The notes under the pieces are model-generated. The model was not told the origin of the DNA, did no database searches, and worked only from the letters and a program-made list of their open reading frames with translations. Position numbers and translations under genes: made by a program. From Bacillota bacterium (GTDB lineage Bacteria > Bacillota > Clostridia > Acetivibrionales > Acetivibrionaceae), in NCBI GenBank assembly GCA_023421115.1, contig JAEZUI010000029.1:1-13892 (forward strand): a stretch of 13,892 nucleotides of DNA. The letters are read 5' to 3'. Positions 1-6,082 of this stretch are shown here, piece after piece. Position 1 is the stretch's first letter, and every line of letters begins with the position of its first letter.

Positions 1-2
1 TA

Positions 3-356
3 ACAATTATTGGCTCATTCTTTATTGATAATTTCTTCTGCAAATATATCTGCATACAGGGTGCTGTCGCCGGAGTTGCAGGTCGGTTTAGCCCCAGTGG
101 TATCGTCCGATGCGAAGATAAGTGCATCAATTGCAAGTTATGTACAAAGAACTGTCCCTCAAATCTAGAGGTGCACACAATGAAGAAGGTAACATCGGCT
201 GAATGTTTTAACTGCCAAAAATGCATTTCAGTATGCCCAAAGAAAGGGGCATTAACGAATAGTTTTGCAGGCAGAAAAATCCCGCTAGTTTTGTTTGTAG
301 CAATGGCAGGAATGTTTTACATATTGTTAACCTTTTTAATACCGCTATTTTTATAG
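3..356 (+). CDS. 4Fe-4S membrane protein, C-terminal part (runs off left edge)
   Basis: The frame is open from the window's left edge to the TAA at 356, giving about 117 residues of a longer protein. The ATG at 171 is internal and not the start. Cysteines fall in groups: CKYIC near the left edge, then CEDKCINCKLCTKNCP, then CFNCQKCISVCP. The last two are CxxCxxCxxxCP ferredoxin-type signatures able to hold two 4Fe-4S clusters. A hydrophobic segment (IPLVLFVAMAGMFYILLTFL) forms a C-terminal membrane helix. The FFCKYIC element followed by a ferredoxin pair resembles the NapH/CcoG/YccM type of membrane electron-transfer protein. Such proteins pass electrons between a membrane donor and a partner reductase. 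The partner and the N-terminal membrane helices lie outside the window, so the specific pathway is unknown. A terminator follows within 15 nt, so this is the last gene of its transcript. Confidence 0.8.
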   Translation, partial: TIIGSFFIDNFFCKYICIQGAVAGVAGRFSPSGIVRCEDKCINCKLCTKNCPSNLEVHTMKKVTSAECFNCQKCISVCPKKGALTNSFAGRKIPLVLFVAMAGMFYILLTFLIPLFL

Positions 357-367
357 ATGGTGCTATG

Positions 368-433
368 AGCAGGTGTCAAGCCATCTCCCTCGATTGAGTC
401 ATTAGATGGTTTAGACTGACCTGCTTTTTTTTT
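368..433 (+). terminator. Rho-independent terminator after the 4Fe-4S gene
   Basis: The outer stem AGCAGGT (368-374) pairs with ACCTGCT (419-425). An inner stem AAGCCATCT (378-386) pairs with AGATGGTTT (404-412) with one G-T pair. A run of nine T follows (425-433). The two-tier stem plus T-run is a clear intrinsic terminator. Confidence 0.88.
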
Positions 434-492
434 ATGTATCTACGCAACGGAGGGCATTATATTACATTATTTTTGTTGATTTGATAAGAGCC

Positions 493-521
493 TTGACAAA
501 AAACAAAGCACGAGGTAATAT
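493..521 (+). promoter_or_regulatory. Sigma-A promoter of the marR-GNAT gene
   Basis: A perfect -35 box TTGACA (493-498) and a -10 box TAATAT (516-521) are separated by 17 bp. Transcription should start near 528. The TTG at 521 overlaps the -10 box, so it cannot be the start codon, which supports the ATG at 554. Confidence 0.8.
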
Positions 522-522
522 T

Positions 523-537
523 GTTGATAATATCAAC
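523..537 (+). promoter_or_regulatory. Palindromic operator over the transcription start (probable MarR autoregulation site)
   Basis: GTTGATA-A-TATCAAC is a perfect 7-1-7 inverted repeat directly downstream of the -10 box and covering the expected start site. A further GTTGAT half-site lies at 475-480. MarR proteins are dimers that bind such palindromes and often repress their own gene, so the product of the gene at 554 is the likely binder. The sequence shows the site; the binder is inferred. Confidence 0.65.
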
Positions 538-553
538 TAATCGGAGGCGTGTT

Positions 554-1441
554 ATGAATAAAGAAGAAATAGTTAGAAAAGAGGTAAGGTTAATTGTGAG
601 AGAATTAGGTTTATTAAATCACAATTGCTTCAATTCAGACTTGACACTTGCACAAGCTCACATTTTAAATTACCTGAAACAAAACGGGAAGACTCCTTTT
701 AATGAATTATTAATAAACCTGGGTATTGATAAGGCTTCACTTAGCAGAATAGTTAGCAATATGGAGGCTAAATATTACTTAGAAATGAAAAAGTCTGAAG
801 ATGATAAGAGAATGAAAGATATCTACATTCTGCCATTAGGTTTGACAACTATTAGCGATGGGGATTATAAAGCAAATGCATTTATAAAAGAGATTTTAGA
901 TCTAGGAAATAGCGAGGACATAGATAATATTGTTAGAGCTTTTAGAGTATTTCGAATTCTCGCATTAAAAAACAATCTTAGAAAGAATGATTCTAGAATT
1001 TTGATAGAAAAAATTTCGGAAAATTATATGAATGATGCAATAAAATTAGCAACAGAAGTATTTACTAATGAGCAGAGTATTCCTGCAGAATCAATTTCAA
1101 TTGATGGTAATTTAAAGCCAATCTGGTGGTGTGCAAGAGTAGGAGAAGATATCATTGGGGTGGTAGCAGCATGGAAAGAAAAAGATAAATGGAAATGGGG
1201 AAGATTTGCTGTTGATAAGAGATTGCGAGGTTTTGGTATTGGCCAAAAATTAGCCATTTATTCATTAAAAGAAATTTTTAGCCAATATACGGATGAGTTA
1301 TATATTGAAGCAAGAGAAGTAACTGTTAATATGTTAATAAAATTTGGATGTAAAGTTATTGGAGAAACGGAAGATTTTTATGGCGATACGATAACACCAA
1401 TCTTATTAAAAAAAGAGATGTTTGATGAACATTTGAAATGA
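554..1441 (+). CDS. MarR regulator fused to GNAT acetyltransferase
   Basis: The protein has 295 aa. Residues 1-140 form a MarR winged helix: a recognition-helix region at about 57-76 (GIDKASLSRIVSNMEAKYYL) and a wing with the typical acidic/basic pattern (KSEDDKRMKDIYILPLG). Residues 148-290 form a GNAT N-acetyltransferase domain. It has the VFTNEQSIP element of ElaA/YjcF-like GNATs (170-177) and the acetyl-CoA loop VDKRLRGFGIGQKL (R225-G226-x-G228-x-G230). The start is the ATG six bases after GGAGG (543-547); upstream in-frame codons lie inside the promoter. The fusion probably links ligand or acetyl-CoA sensing to transcription, or lets a self-repressed gene make an acetyltransferase that modifies a toxic amine; the substrate is unknown. 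The gene has its own promoter and operator. No terminator is visible before the next small gene. Confidence 0.85.
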   Translation: MNKEEIVRKEVRLIVRELGLLNHNCFNSDLTLAQAHILNYLKQNGKTPFNELLINLGIDKASLSRIVSNMEAKYYLEMKKSEDDKRMKDIYILPLGLTTISDGDYKANAFIKEILDLGNSEDIDNIVRAFRVFRILALKNNLRKNDSRILIEKISENYMNDAIKLATEVFTNEQSIPAESISIDGNLKPIWWCARVGEDIIGVVAAWKEKDKWKWGRFAVDKRLRGFGIGQKLAIYSLKEIFSQYTDELYIEAREVTVNMLIKFGCKVIGETEDFYGDTITPILLKKEMFDEHLK

Positions 1442-1545
1442 AAGTTGTTAAAACAAGAGCGTTTCTTAAAGATTTACTATTTAAATTGGTTGCTTAAAGT
1501 ATCTCTTAACAATTCTGTTTTCAAGAAGGTGAGGTGGTATTATAT

Positions 1546-1767
1546 ATGGAAAAACACAATGAGAAGCGAATCAAAAAACTATTTATCTATACTATTCTAT
1601 CTTTTAGTTTCATCATGGCTTTTTGGATTGTAGCTTGTTTGTTGAGAGATGAAACTGCTCGTACGATTCTAGTGTTTGGTTCACTAATTCCCTGTGCTTT
1701 TTATGTTTATTATGGCTTTAACCTACTTACAGCATTAGGTATGGATCAATTCTATACTAAAAATTGA
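1546..1767 (+). CDS. Small two-helix membrane protein (73 aa), function unknown
   Basis: The start is the ATG at 1546, preceded by AAGGTGAGG (1526-1534). A longer reading from GTG at 1534 would place the start inside that SD, so it is less likely. The 73 residues begin with a Lys/Arg-rich segment (MEKHNEKRIKK). Two hydrophobic helices follow (about 12-32 and 41-62), joined by a short charged loop (RDETAR). The positive N-terminus suggests both ends face the cytoplasm. No family is recognised. The gene lies 104 nt after the MarR-GNAT gene without a visible terminator, so it may be read through from that promoter. Confidence 0.6.
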   Translation: MEKHNEKRIKKLFIYTILSFSFIMAFWIVACLLRDETARTILVFGSLIPCAFYVYYGFNLLTALGMDQFYTKN

Positions 1768-1859
1768 CTCCCCATCATGGTTTGTTAAATTATTTCGTAG
1801 AAATGTGGAGTGAATAATAATGAGAGAAGCAATTCTAAATTATATGCGAATAAAAAAAC

Positions 1860-1888
1860 TTTACATTATAGTACCGAAGACGTATAAT
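1860..1888 (+). promoter_or_regulatory. Sigma-A promoter of the 45-aa membrane peptide gene
   Basis: TTTACA (1860-1865) and a perfect TATAAT (1883-1888) are separated by 17 bp. The expected start is near 1895, about 43 nt before the ATG at 1938. A second TATAAT at 1902-1907 has no -35 partner. Confidence 0.7.
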
Positions 1889-1937
1889 ACCATCATGGAA
1901 CTATAATACAATCAAATAGTATGAAAGAAGGTTTATT

Positions 1938-2075
1938 ATGAAGCGTTGGAAGAAAGTTTTGCTCGTCACGCTTTTCATAGGGATTGCTATATTTTGGATA
2001 CTTATTGTAAGTGATATTTCGGAATGGTGGCATTGGGAAGAATGGATAGAACATATTGAAAAGAATCATCTATAA
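1938..2075 (+). CDS. 45-aa single-pass membrane peptide with a Trp-rich tail
   Basis: The ATG is six bases after AAAGAAGG (1924-1931), and a near-consensus promoter lies just upstream. The product has a basic N-terminus (MKRWKK), one hydrophobic helix (about 7-25), and a short acidic, tryptophan-rich tail with the core EWWHWEEWIEHIE. By the positive-inside rule the tail should face outside. The family is not recognised. Size and layout recall small membrane regulators and type I toxin peptides, but no antisense RNA promoter was recognised and nothing decides between these. It lies 63 nt upstream of a MarR gene and could share its transcript. The combination of SD, promoter and coherent amphipathic tail makes a real gene likely. 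Confidence 0.6.
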   Translation: MKRWKKVLLVTLFIGIAIFWILIVSDISEWWHWEEWIEHIEKNHL

Positions 2076-2138
2076 TTTTTAAAGTTTGGGAGAGATTTAT
2101 ATATAAAAGAAAGGGAATATTTATTTACAGGTAAGAAG

Positions 2139-2585
2139 ATGGATAACATAGTATTTAATCAACAAGTTCAAGAATTTGGAGCATTATGGCATAGATTACT
2201 GATATTAGATCAAATGAAGGATTATGAACAAAAATTTCCTAACTTTTTGTCATTAACAACTAATGAAATTAGTGTGATACAAATTGTTTCCGTAAATCCG
2301 GATATTATCTTAAAAAGTATATGTGAAATACTTGATTTACCCAAAAGTACGTTAACCAATACTATTAACAGATTGGAAGAGAAAGGATATCTTTTTCGTA
2401 CAATTACGAAAAAGGATCTGAGGTCATATGGACTTTCTTTAACGGAAAAGGGAATCCAGGTACAAAAAGAATATATAGAGTATGAACATCAGGTGTTTAG
2501 GAAAATATTAGAAACATTAGAAGCTGAAGAAAGAACAGAATTTTTGTCGCTAATGAAGAAGATAACAATGAATTTAGCTGAATGA
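2139..2585 (+). CDS. MarR-family transcriptional regulator
   Basis: The protein has 148 aa, normal length for a stand-alone MarR protein. The N-terminal helices (1-50) form the dimer interface. A helix-turn-helix lies at about 57-80 (ICEILDLPKSTLTNTINRLE). The wing at 85-105 (RTITKKDLRSYGLSLTEKG) carries the usual D-R pair. Long C-terminal helices complete the dimer. The SD is weak (AGGTAAG, 2129-2135), suggesting modest expression. A 12-bp AT-only palindrome (2096-2107, TTTATATATAAA) upstream could be an operator but is low in information. The stop TGA overlaps an ATG at 2582, and a GNAT gene follows at once, so the regulator probably controls that gene. The same MarR/GNAT pairing occurs as a single fused protein 700 bp upstream. 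Confidence 0.85.
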   Translation: MDNIVFNQQVQEFGALWHRLLILDQMKDYEQKFPNFLSLTTNEISVIQIVSVNPDIILKSICEILDLPKSTLTNTINRLEEKGYLFRTITKKDLRSYGLSLTEKGIQVQKEYIEYEHQVFRKILETLEAEERTEFLSLMKKITMNLAE

Positions 2586-2618
2586 CCGTTAACAAGTTAG
2601 TGTGGGATAGAGAGAATC

Positions 2619-2993
2619 TTGGATACGCAGGATTATGATACAGAGTTGCAGCATCTAAATGATAAATACGGGTTGCCATATGGAAGATTATATATTGCAA
2701 AGTTAGATGATGCACCAGCCGGATGTATTTGCCTGCGGAAAATAGATGATGATAGTTGTGAATTAAAACGATTATATGTAAGACCTCAATTTCGAGGGCA
2801 TTCTCTTGCAAGTCAATTATTAAACAAGATAATTGATGACGCAAAAAACATTGGTTATAAATACATGTTATTAGATACATTACCATTTTTAGATAATGCA
2901 ATTCGTCTATATAGAAATGTTGGATTTTACGAGATAAGTGCCTATAACAACAATCCTGATGACACAGCAATTTTTATGAGATTAGACTTATAA
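2619..2993 (+). CDS. GNAT N-acetyltransferase, short N-terminus (possibly truncated)
   Basis: Read from TTG at 2619 the product has 124 aa. GNATs of this type usually have about 150-165 aa and begin with a beta strand and two helices that are largely missing here. Visible parts are the DYDTELQHLNDKYG helix end, the strand GRLYIAKLDDAPAGCICLR, the acetyl-CoA loop YVRPQFRGHSLASQLL, and the C-terminal RLYRNVGFYEI motif. The usual RGxGxG loop reads RGHSLA, so one glycine is Ser. An ATG at 2582 overlaps the MarR stop (ATGA) as if translationally coupled. Its frame closes after 18 codons at 2636 and does not look like a GNAT start. A small deletion or frameshift near 2600-2620 is therefore likely, unless the weak GAGAG at 2609-2613 supports the TTG. 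Activity is doubtful; the fold assignment is firm. Confidence 0.65.
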   Translation: MDTQDYDTELQHLNDKYGLPYGRLYIAKLDDAPAGCICLRKIDDDSCELKRLYVRPQFRGHSLASQLLNKIIDDAKNIGYKYMLLDTLPFLDNAIRLYRNVGFYEISAYNNNPDDTAIFMRLDL

Positions 2994-3041
2994 GTGTCAA
3001 ACTACAATTTATTAAATAGAATATAACTATTTCTAATAATT

Positions 3042-3071
3042 AGCAGGGTATCTTAAAGTTACCCTGCTTTT
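3042..3071 (+). terminator. Rho-independent terminator after the marR/GNAT pair
   Basis: AGCAGGGTA (3042-3050) pairs perfectly with TACCCTGCT (3060-3068) around a 9-nt loop, followed by TTTTACTTAT. The T-run is short but the 9-bp stem is strong. Confidence 0.8.
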
Positions 3072-3115
3072 ACTTATATTAAAACTAAGATATTCCTGCT
3101 ACTTTTTCTTTTTAG

Positions 3116-3145
3116 TTGACGGCTTAGAGTTTACAATTTTATATA
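3116..3145 (+). promoter_or_regulatory. Candidate promoter of the lanFEG-RK operon
   Basis: TTGACG (3116-3121) is followed after 17 bp by TTATAT (3139-3144), or after 18 bp by TATATA. This gives a leader of about 80 nt before the ATG at 3235. The match is good but not perfect, as expected for a regulated promoter. Confidence 0.5.
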
Positions 3146-3172
3146 AAGGTTCAGCTCATCAATTTTTTAAAT

Positions 3173-3190
3173 CTTTATACTTTCTTTATA
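3173..3190 (+). repeat. CTTTATA direct repeat, 11-bp period, upstream of lanF
   Basis: CTTTATA occurs at 3173-3179 and 3184-3190, one helical turn apart. OmpR-type regulators usually bind tandem half-sites spaced 10-11 bp, and such a regulator is encoded in this operon. The repeat lies downstream of the best promoter candidate, so binding there would repress or the promoter is misplaced. The repeat is AT-rich and may be chance. Confidence 0.3.
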
Positions 3191-3199
3191 AATATCACT

Positions 3200-3231
3200 T
3201 ATCCTCATATTATTACAAAGAAAAGAGGATA
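3200..3231 (+). promoter_or_regulatory. Leader hairpin that can hide the lanF ribosome site
   Basis: TATCCTC (3200-3206) is exactly complementary to GAGGATA (3225-3231), which contains the lanF Shine-Dalgarno (AGAGG, 3224-3228). The 18-nt loop is A/T-rich. When folded, the ribosome site would be blocked. This is a possible translational switch or a simple damping structure; no ligand is suggested. Confidence 0.4.
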
Positions 3232-3234
3232 TTT

Positions 3235-3939
3235 ATGGATAATATATTAACGACAAATGATTTATGCAAAAACTTCAAAAAGCAAAAAGCCAACGACAAT
3301 ATTTCAATCACCGTTAGAAAAAACAGTATTTACGGTCTACTTGGACCGAATGGGGCAGGCAAATCTACATTGCTTAAAATGATAACAGGTATGATAAATC
3401 CTTCTTCAGGCGTGATGTACTTTGATGGAAAGGTTTGGGAAAGAAAGGACTTAGTAAATATAGGTGCATTAATTGAGTCACCACCTATTTATGAAAATTT
3501 AACAGCCTTTGAAAATCTAAAAGTTAGAGCCCTACTATACAATTTGTCAAACAACAGAATTGAGGAAGTGCTTAAAATTGTGGATCTTACAAATACCGGG
3601 AAGAAAAAGGCGGGACAATTTTCAATGGGCATGAAACAAAGGTTGGGGATTGCTATTGCGCTTTTAAATAATCCTACCCTGTTAATTCTTGATGAACCTA
3701 CGAATGGACTTGACCCTATCGGCATACAGGATTTAAGAGAACTTATTTTATCGTTTCCGCAAAAAGGCATAACTGTTATCTTATCAAGCCATATATTATC
3801 TGAGGTAGAACAAATAGCGGATGATATAGGTATTATAGCTAATGGCAAGCTTTGGTACGAAGACGCAATTCATAAAAACGAAGATTTAGAAAGTCTTTTT
3901 ATGGAGGTTGTAAGAAAGTCAGGTGTTTATAATGGTTAA
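3235..3939 (+). CDS. lanF: Lantibiotic/cationic-peptide immunity ABC transporter ATPase (LanF type)
   Basis: The 234-aa ATPase drives a membrane pump that removes lantibiotics or other cationic peptides from the cell membrane. Motifs in order: Walker A GPNGAGKST (37-45), signature FSMGMKQR (129-136), Walker B LLILDEPTNGLD (149-160) and switch His at 186 (SSHILSE). Where most ABC ATPases have the Q-loop glutamine, this one has Glu81 in GALIESPPIYENLT. This E-loop is a known hallmark of LanF proteins such as NisF and NukF and supports the assignment. The SD is AGAGG seven bases or fewer from the ATG. It is the first gene of an operon with two permeases, a response regulator and a kinase. The next gene starts 8 nt before this one ends. 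The layout also resembles the clostridial CprABC peptide-resistance system. The exact peptide cannot be read from the sequence. Confidence 0.88.
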   Translation: MDNILTTNDLCKNFKKQKANDNISITVRKNSIYGLLGPNGAGKSTLLKMITGMINPSSGVMYFDGKVWERKDLVNIGALIESPPIYENLTAFENLKVRALLYNLSNNRIEEVLKIVDLTNTGKKKAGQFSMGMKQRLGIAIALLNNPTLLILDEPTNGLDPIGIQDLRELILSFPQKGITVILSSHILSEVEQIADDIGIIANGKLWYEDAIHKNEDLESLFMEVVRKSGVYNG

Positions 3940-4657
3940 TTATTTAAAATCTGAATTTCTAAAACAAAAGCATCATTTTACTTTAAAATTACTTTGGTTA
4001 AGTCCTCTTATTCCTATTGCTTTGGTAATTATTCTTATGGGTGGGCGTTATTTTATGGAAGGTGCATTTAACTGGTGGTATACCCTTATTCTTCCCGGTT
4101 CACTTTCTATGATTGTAGCGTTTACTGTCTCAGCTGAGAAAAAGCATAATCGACACGGGCTGTTTGCTGTTTGTATCAGCAAGAAGAAATTGTGGCTTTC
4201 ACAGATTATCATGAATACAATTATGTTACTGTTTGTAAATCTAATATTTTTTGTCTTCATGATAGTAATGGGCACATTTCTCGGCATCCATGTACCTTTT
4301 ACAGATAGTTTAGCCGCAAGCTTTGTGTTATTCTTAACGTTTGCGTGGCAGATACCTGTTTTCATGTTTATCAGCGAAATAATAGGTTCTTTTTCCTCGA
4401 TTATAATTAGTTTGGTTTGCAATATGGGTTTTGGCATTTTTTTTTCCGCAACAAAATTATGGTTTGTTCCTTTTGCCATTCCTGCAAGACTTATGTGCCC
4501 AATTATTAAAGTTATGCCAAATGGCTTACCTCTTCCGGCAGGACATCATTTAAGTGATAATCGAGTTATTTTAACAGGAATTGTAATAACAGTAGTACTA
4601 TATTTTATACTATTCTTTATAACTACATTGTGGTTTAATAATAGGGAGGTTAAATAA
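3932..4657 (+). CDS. lanE: Lantibiotic immunity ABC permease (LanE/MutE type)
   Basis: The protein has 241 aa from ATG 3932. The upstream in-frame GTG at 3923 has no better ribosome site. It is strongly hydrophobic with about six membrane helices. The first follows the typical permease opening MVNYLKSEFLKQKHHFTLKL, the last precedes the basic end WFNNREVK. An aromatic loop (FNWWYTLILPGSLSMIV) after helix 1 and a short basic cytoplasmic stretch (EKKHNRHGLF) are typical of LanE/MutE/EpiE permeases. It overlaps the ATPase gene by 8 nt, so translation is probably coupled. With the next permease it should form the heterodimeric membrane channel of the immunity pump. Confidence 0.82.
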   Translation: MVNYLKSEFLKQKHHFTLKLLWLSPLIPIALVIILMGGRYFMEGAFNWWYTLILPGSLSMIVAFTVSAEKKHNRHGLFAVCISKKKLWLSQIIMNTIMLLFVNLIFFVFMIVMGTFLGIHVPFTDSLAASFVLFLTFAWQIPVFMFISEIIGSFSSIIISLVCNMGFGIFFSATKLWFVPFAIPARLMCPIIKVMPNGLPLPAGHHLSDNRVILTGIVITVVLYFILFFITTLWFNNREVK

Positions 4658-5410
4658 ATGACTTTTTTTACTAACCTAAAATCAGATTTATATAAGGTTT
4701 TTCGCACTCCCTTATGGCTTATTCATGTAGTTATTCCAGTTATAGGAATTGTCTTGTTTGTATGGTATTATTCATTTTCTCGATGGGATGAAATGAATAA
4801 ATTGTCAGCATATATACAAACATTATCTGTTACTTTACCTGTTTTAATTGGAATAATAACTTCTGTTTTGGCAGAGATGGAACAAAAAGCAGGAGAGTTT
4901 CAATCGCTTTTAGTGGTAGCAAATCCGAAATATGTTACGCATATCAGTAAGCTGATTTTGCTTGTTCTATTTGGTTTTGCTTCCGCACTACTTGCTTTGG
5001 TTGGCTTTGGTATGTGCTTTATGTGTATGGGATATACAACATTTCATCTTCTGTTTTATGTGAAAACGGCTATACTCTTAATAATGAGTGTTTTTCCAAT
5101 ATATTTACTGCAATATATCGTCAGTTTTCTCTATGGAAAAGGTTTTAGCATAGGGCTCGGTATCGTAGGCGGCTTAATTTGTACATTGCTTTTAACAGGA
5201 CTAGGGGATGGCATTTGGTGGTATCTTCCTTGGGGAATTACAGCACGATTTTCGGAAAGTTTACTTATGTCAAGTTTATCGAATATAGAATTTTTACAGT
5301 ATAATGGTATAATACAAAGTGTGATAGTTATCTTATTATTTTCCTTGGCTTTTATAGCCTTGCTCATATTAATATTTAACAAATGGGAGGGAAGAAAATC
5401 AGAGGATTAA
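4658..5410 (+). CDS. lanG: Lantibiotic immunity ABC permease (LanG/MutG type)
   Basis: The protein has 250 aa, begins directly after the previous stop (TAA then ATG), and has AGGGAGG (4643-4649) inside the end of the preceding gene. It opens MTFFTNLKSDLYKVFRTPLW, the usual short amphipathic lead of these permeases, followed by six hydrophobic segments ending in a basic tail (KWEGRKSED). A conserved-looking cytoplasmic element EMEQKAGEFQSLLVVANPK follows helix 2 and matches the coupling region of MutG/LanG proteins. It pairs with the preceding permease; the two have the same length and layout but little direct similarity, as expected for LanE/LanG. Confidence 0.82.
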   Translation: MTFFTNLKSDLYKVFRTPLWLIHVVIPVIGIVLFVWYYSFSRWDEMNKLSAYIQTLSVTLPVLIGIITSVLAEMEQKAGEFQSLLVVANPKYVTHISKLILLVLFGFASALLALVGFGMCFMCMGYTTFHLLFYVKTAILLIMSVFPIYLLQYIVSFLYGKGFSIGLGIVGGLICTLLLTGLGDGIWWYLPWGITARFSESLLMSSLSNIEFLQYNGIIQSVIVILLFSLAFIALLILIFNKWEGRKSED

Positions 5411-5422
5411 AGGAGGGATACG

Positions 5423-6082
5423 ATGGCTCAGATTCTAGTTATTGATGATGATATTGCAATTTGTAAGATGATTGAAACGGCGCTTACAAGAGATGGTCAT
5501 TCTGTTATAATAAAAAATTCTGCATGTGAGGTAACAACAATAACTTTAAAAAATGTAGATTTGATTCTGCTTGATATAATGATGCCACAGCTGGATGGCA
5601 TAACTTTTTGTAAAGAAAACAGAAATACCATTGATTGTCCAATTTTGTTTTTAACTGCAAAAACGATGGAGCAAGATATTGTGGATGGTTTTTTGGTTGG
5701 TGGTGACGATTATATAAAAAAACCTTTTGGTATTTCTGAGCTTAGAGCAAGAGTAAATGCACACATTCGCAGAGAACATAGGGATAAACATCAAAGCTTA
5801 ATTTTAGATTATTGTGTTTTTGATTTGTCAGAAAAGACTGTAACGGTTAAAAACGATCTGATACCTTTAACCAAAAGTGAATATGAAATTTGCGAGTTAA
5901 TGGCAAGAAATAAAGGTCAAGTCTTTTCTCTTGAAAATATTTTGGAGAAGGTTTTTGGTTTTAATTCTGAAAGTGATATTTCCTCTATTCGTGTCCATAT
6001 TAAAAATATCAGAAGTAAAATCAGTAATATAATGGAATGCCCTATTGAGACGGTGTGGGGAGTGGGATACAAATGGAAATAA
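5423..6082 (+). CDS. OmpR-family response regulator of the peptide-immunity operon
   Basis: The protein has 219 aa and an unusually good SD (AAAGGAGGG, 5409-5417). Receiver domain 1-115: acidic pocket D8-D9-D10, phospho-acceptor D51 (LILLDIMMPQLDG), T78 and K100 (KKPFG). DNA-binding winged helix 125-219: it includes LTKSEYEICELMARNKGQVF, the recognition helix near SDISSIRVHIKNIRSK, and the ending VWGVGYKWK. All key residues are present, so it should be a working regulator. It follows the pump genes after 12 nt and overlaps the kinase gene by 10 nt. By analogy with NisRK, SpaRK and CprRK it should switch the pump genes on when the kinase detects a peptide. Confidence 0.88.
   Translation: MAQILVIDDDIAICKMIETALTRDGHSVIIKNSACEVTTITLKNVDLILLDIMMPQLDGITFCKENRNTIDCPILFLTAKTMEQDIVDGFLVGGDDYIKKPFGISELRARVNAHIRREHRDKHQSLILDYCVFDLSEKTVTVKNDLIPLTKSEYEICELMARNKGQVFSLENILEKVFGFNSESDISSIRVHIKNIRSKISNIMECPIETVWGVGYKWK

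Noticed and set aside
1511..1520. ATTCTGTTTT shared with the agrB upstream repeat at 9640-9649
   Set aside because: It is a single AT-rich 10-mer with no paired repeat at the right distance, so probably chance.
1820..1906. 28-aa reading frame starting MREAILNYMRIKK with GGAG nine bases upstream
   Set aside because: A near-consensus promoter (1860-1888) for the next gene lies inside it, and the peptide shows no feature of its own.
2096..2107. TTTATATATAAA palindrome before the second MarR gene as its operator
   Set aside because: The site is AT-only and expected by chance in DNA of this composition; mentioned in the gene entry but not listed as a feature.
2497..2970. 157-aa minus-strand open frame opposite the marR/GNAT pair
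   Set aside because: It covers conserved MarR and GNAT motifs on the other strand and has an unlikely His/Leu/Ile-rich composition.
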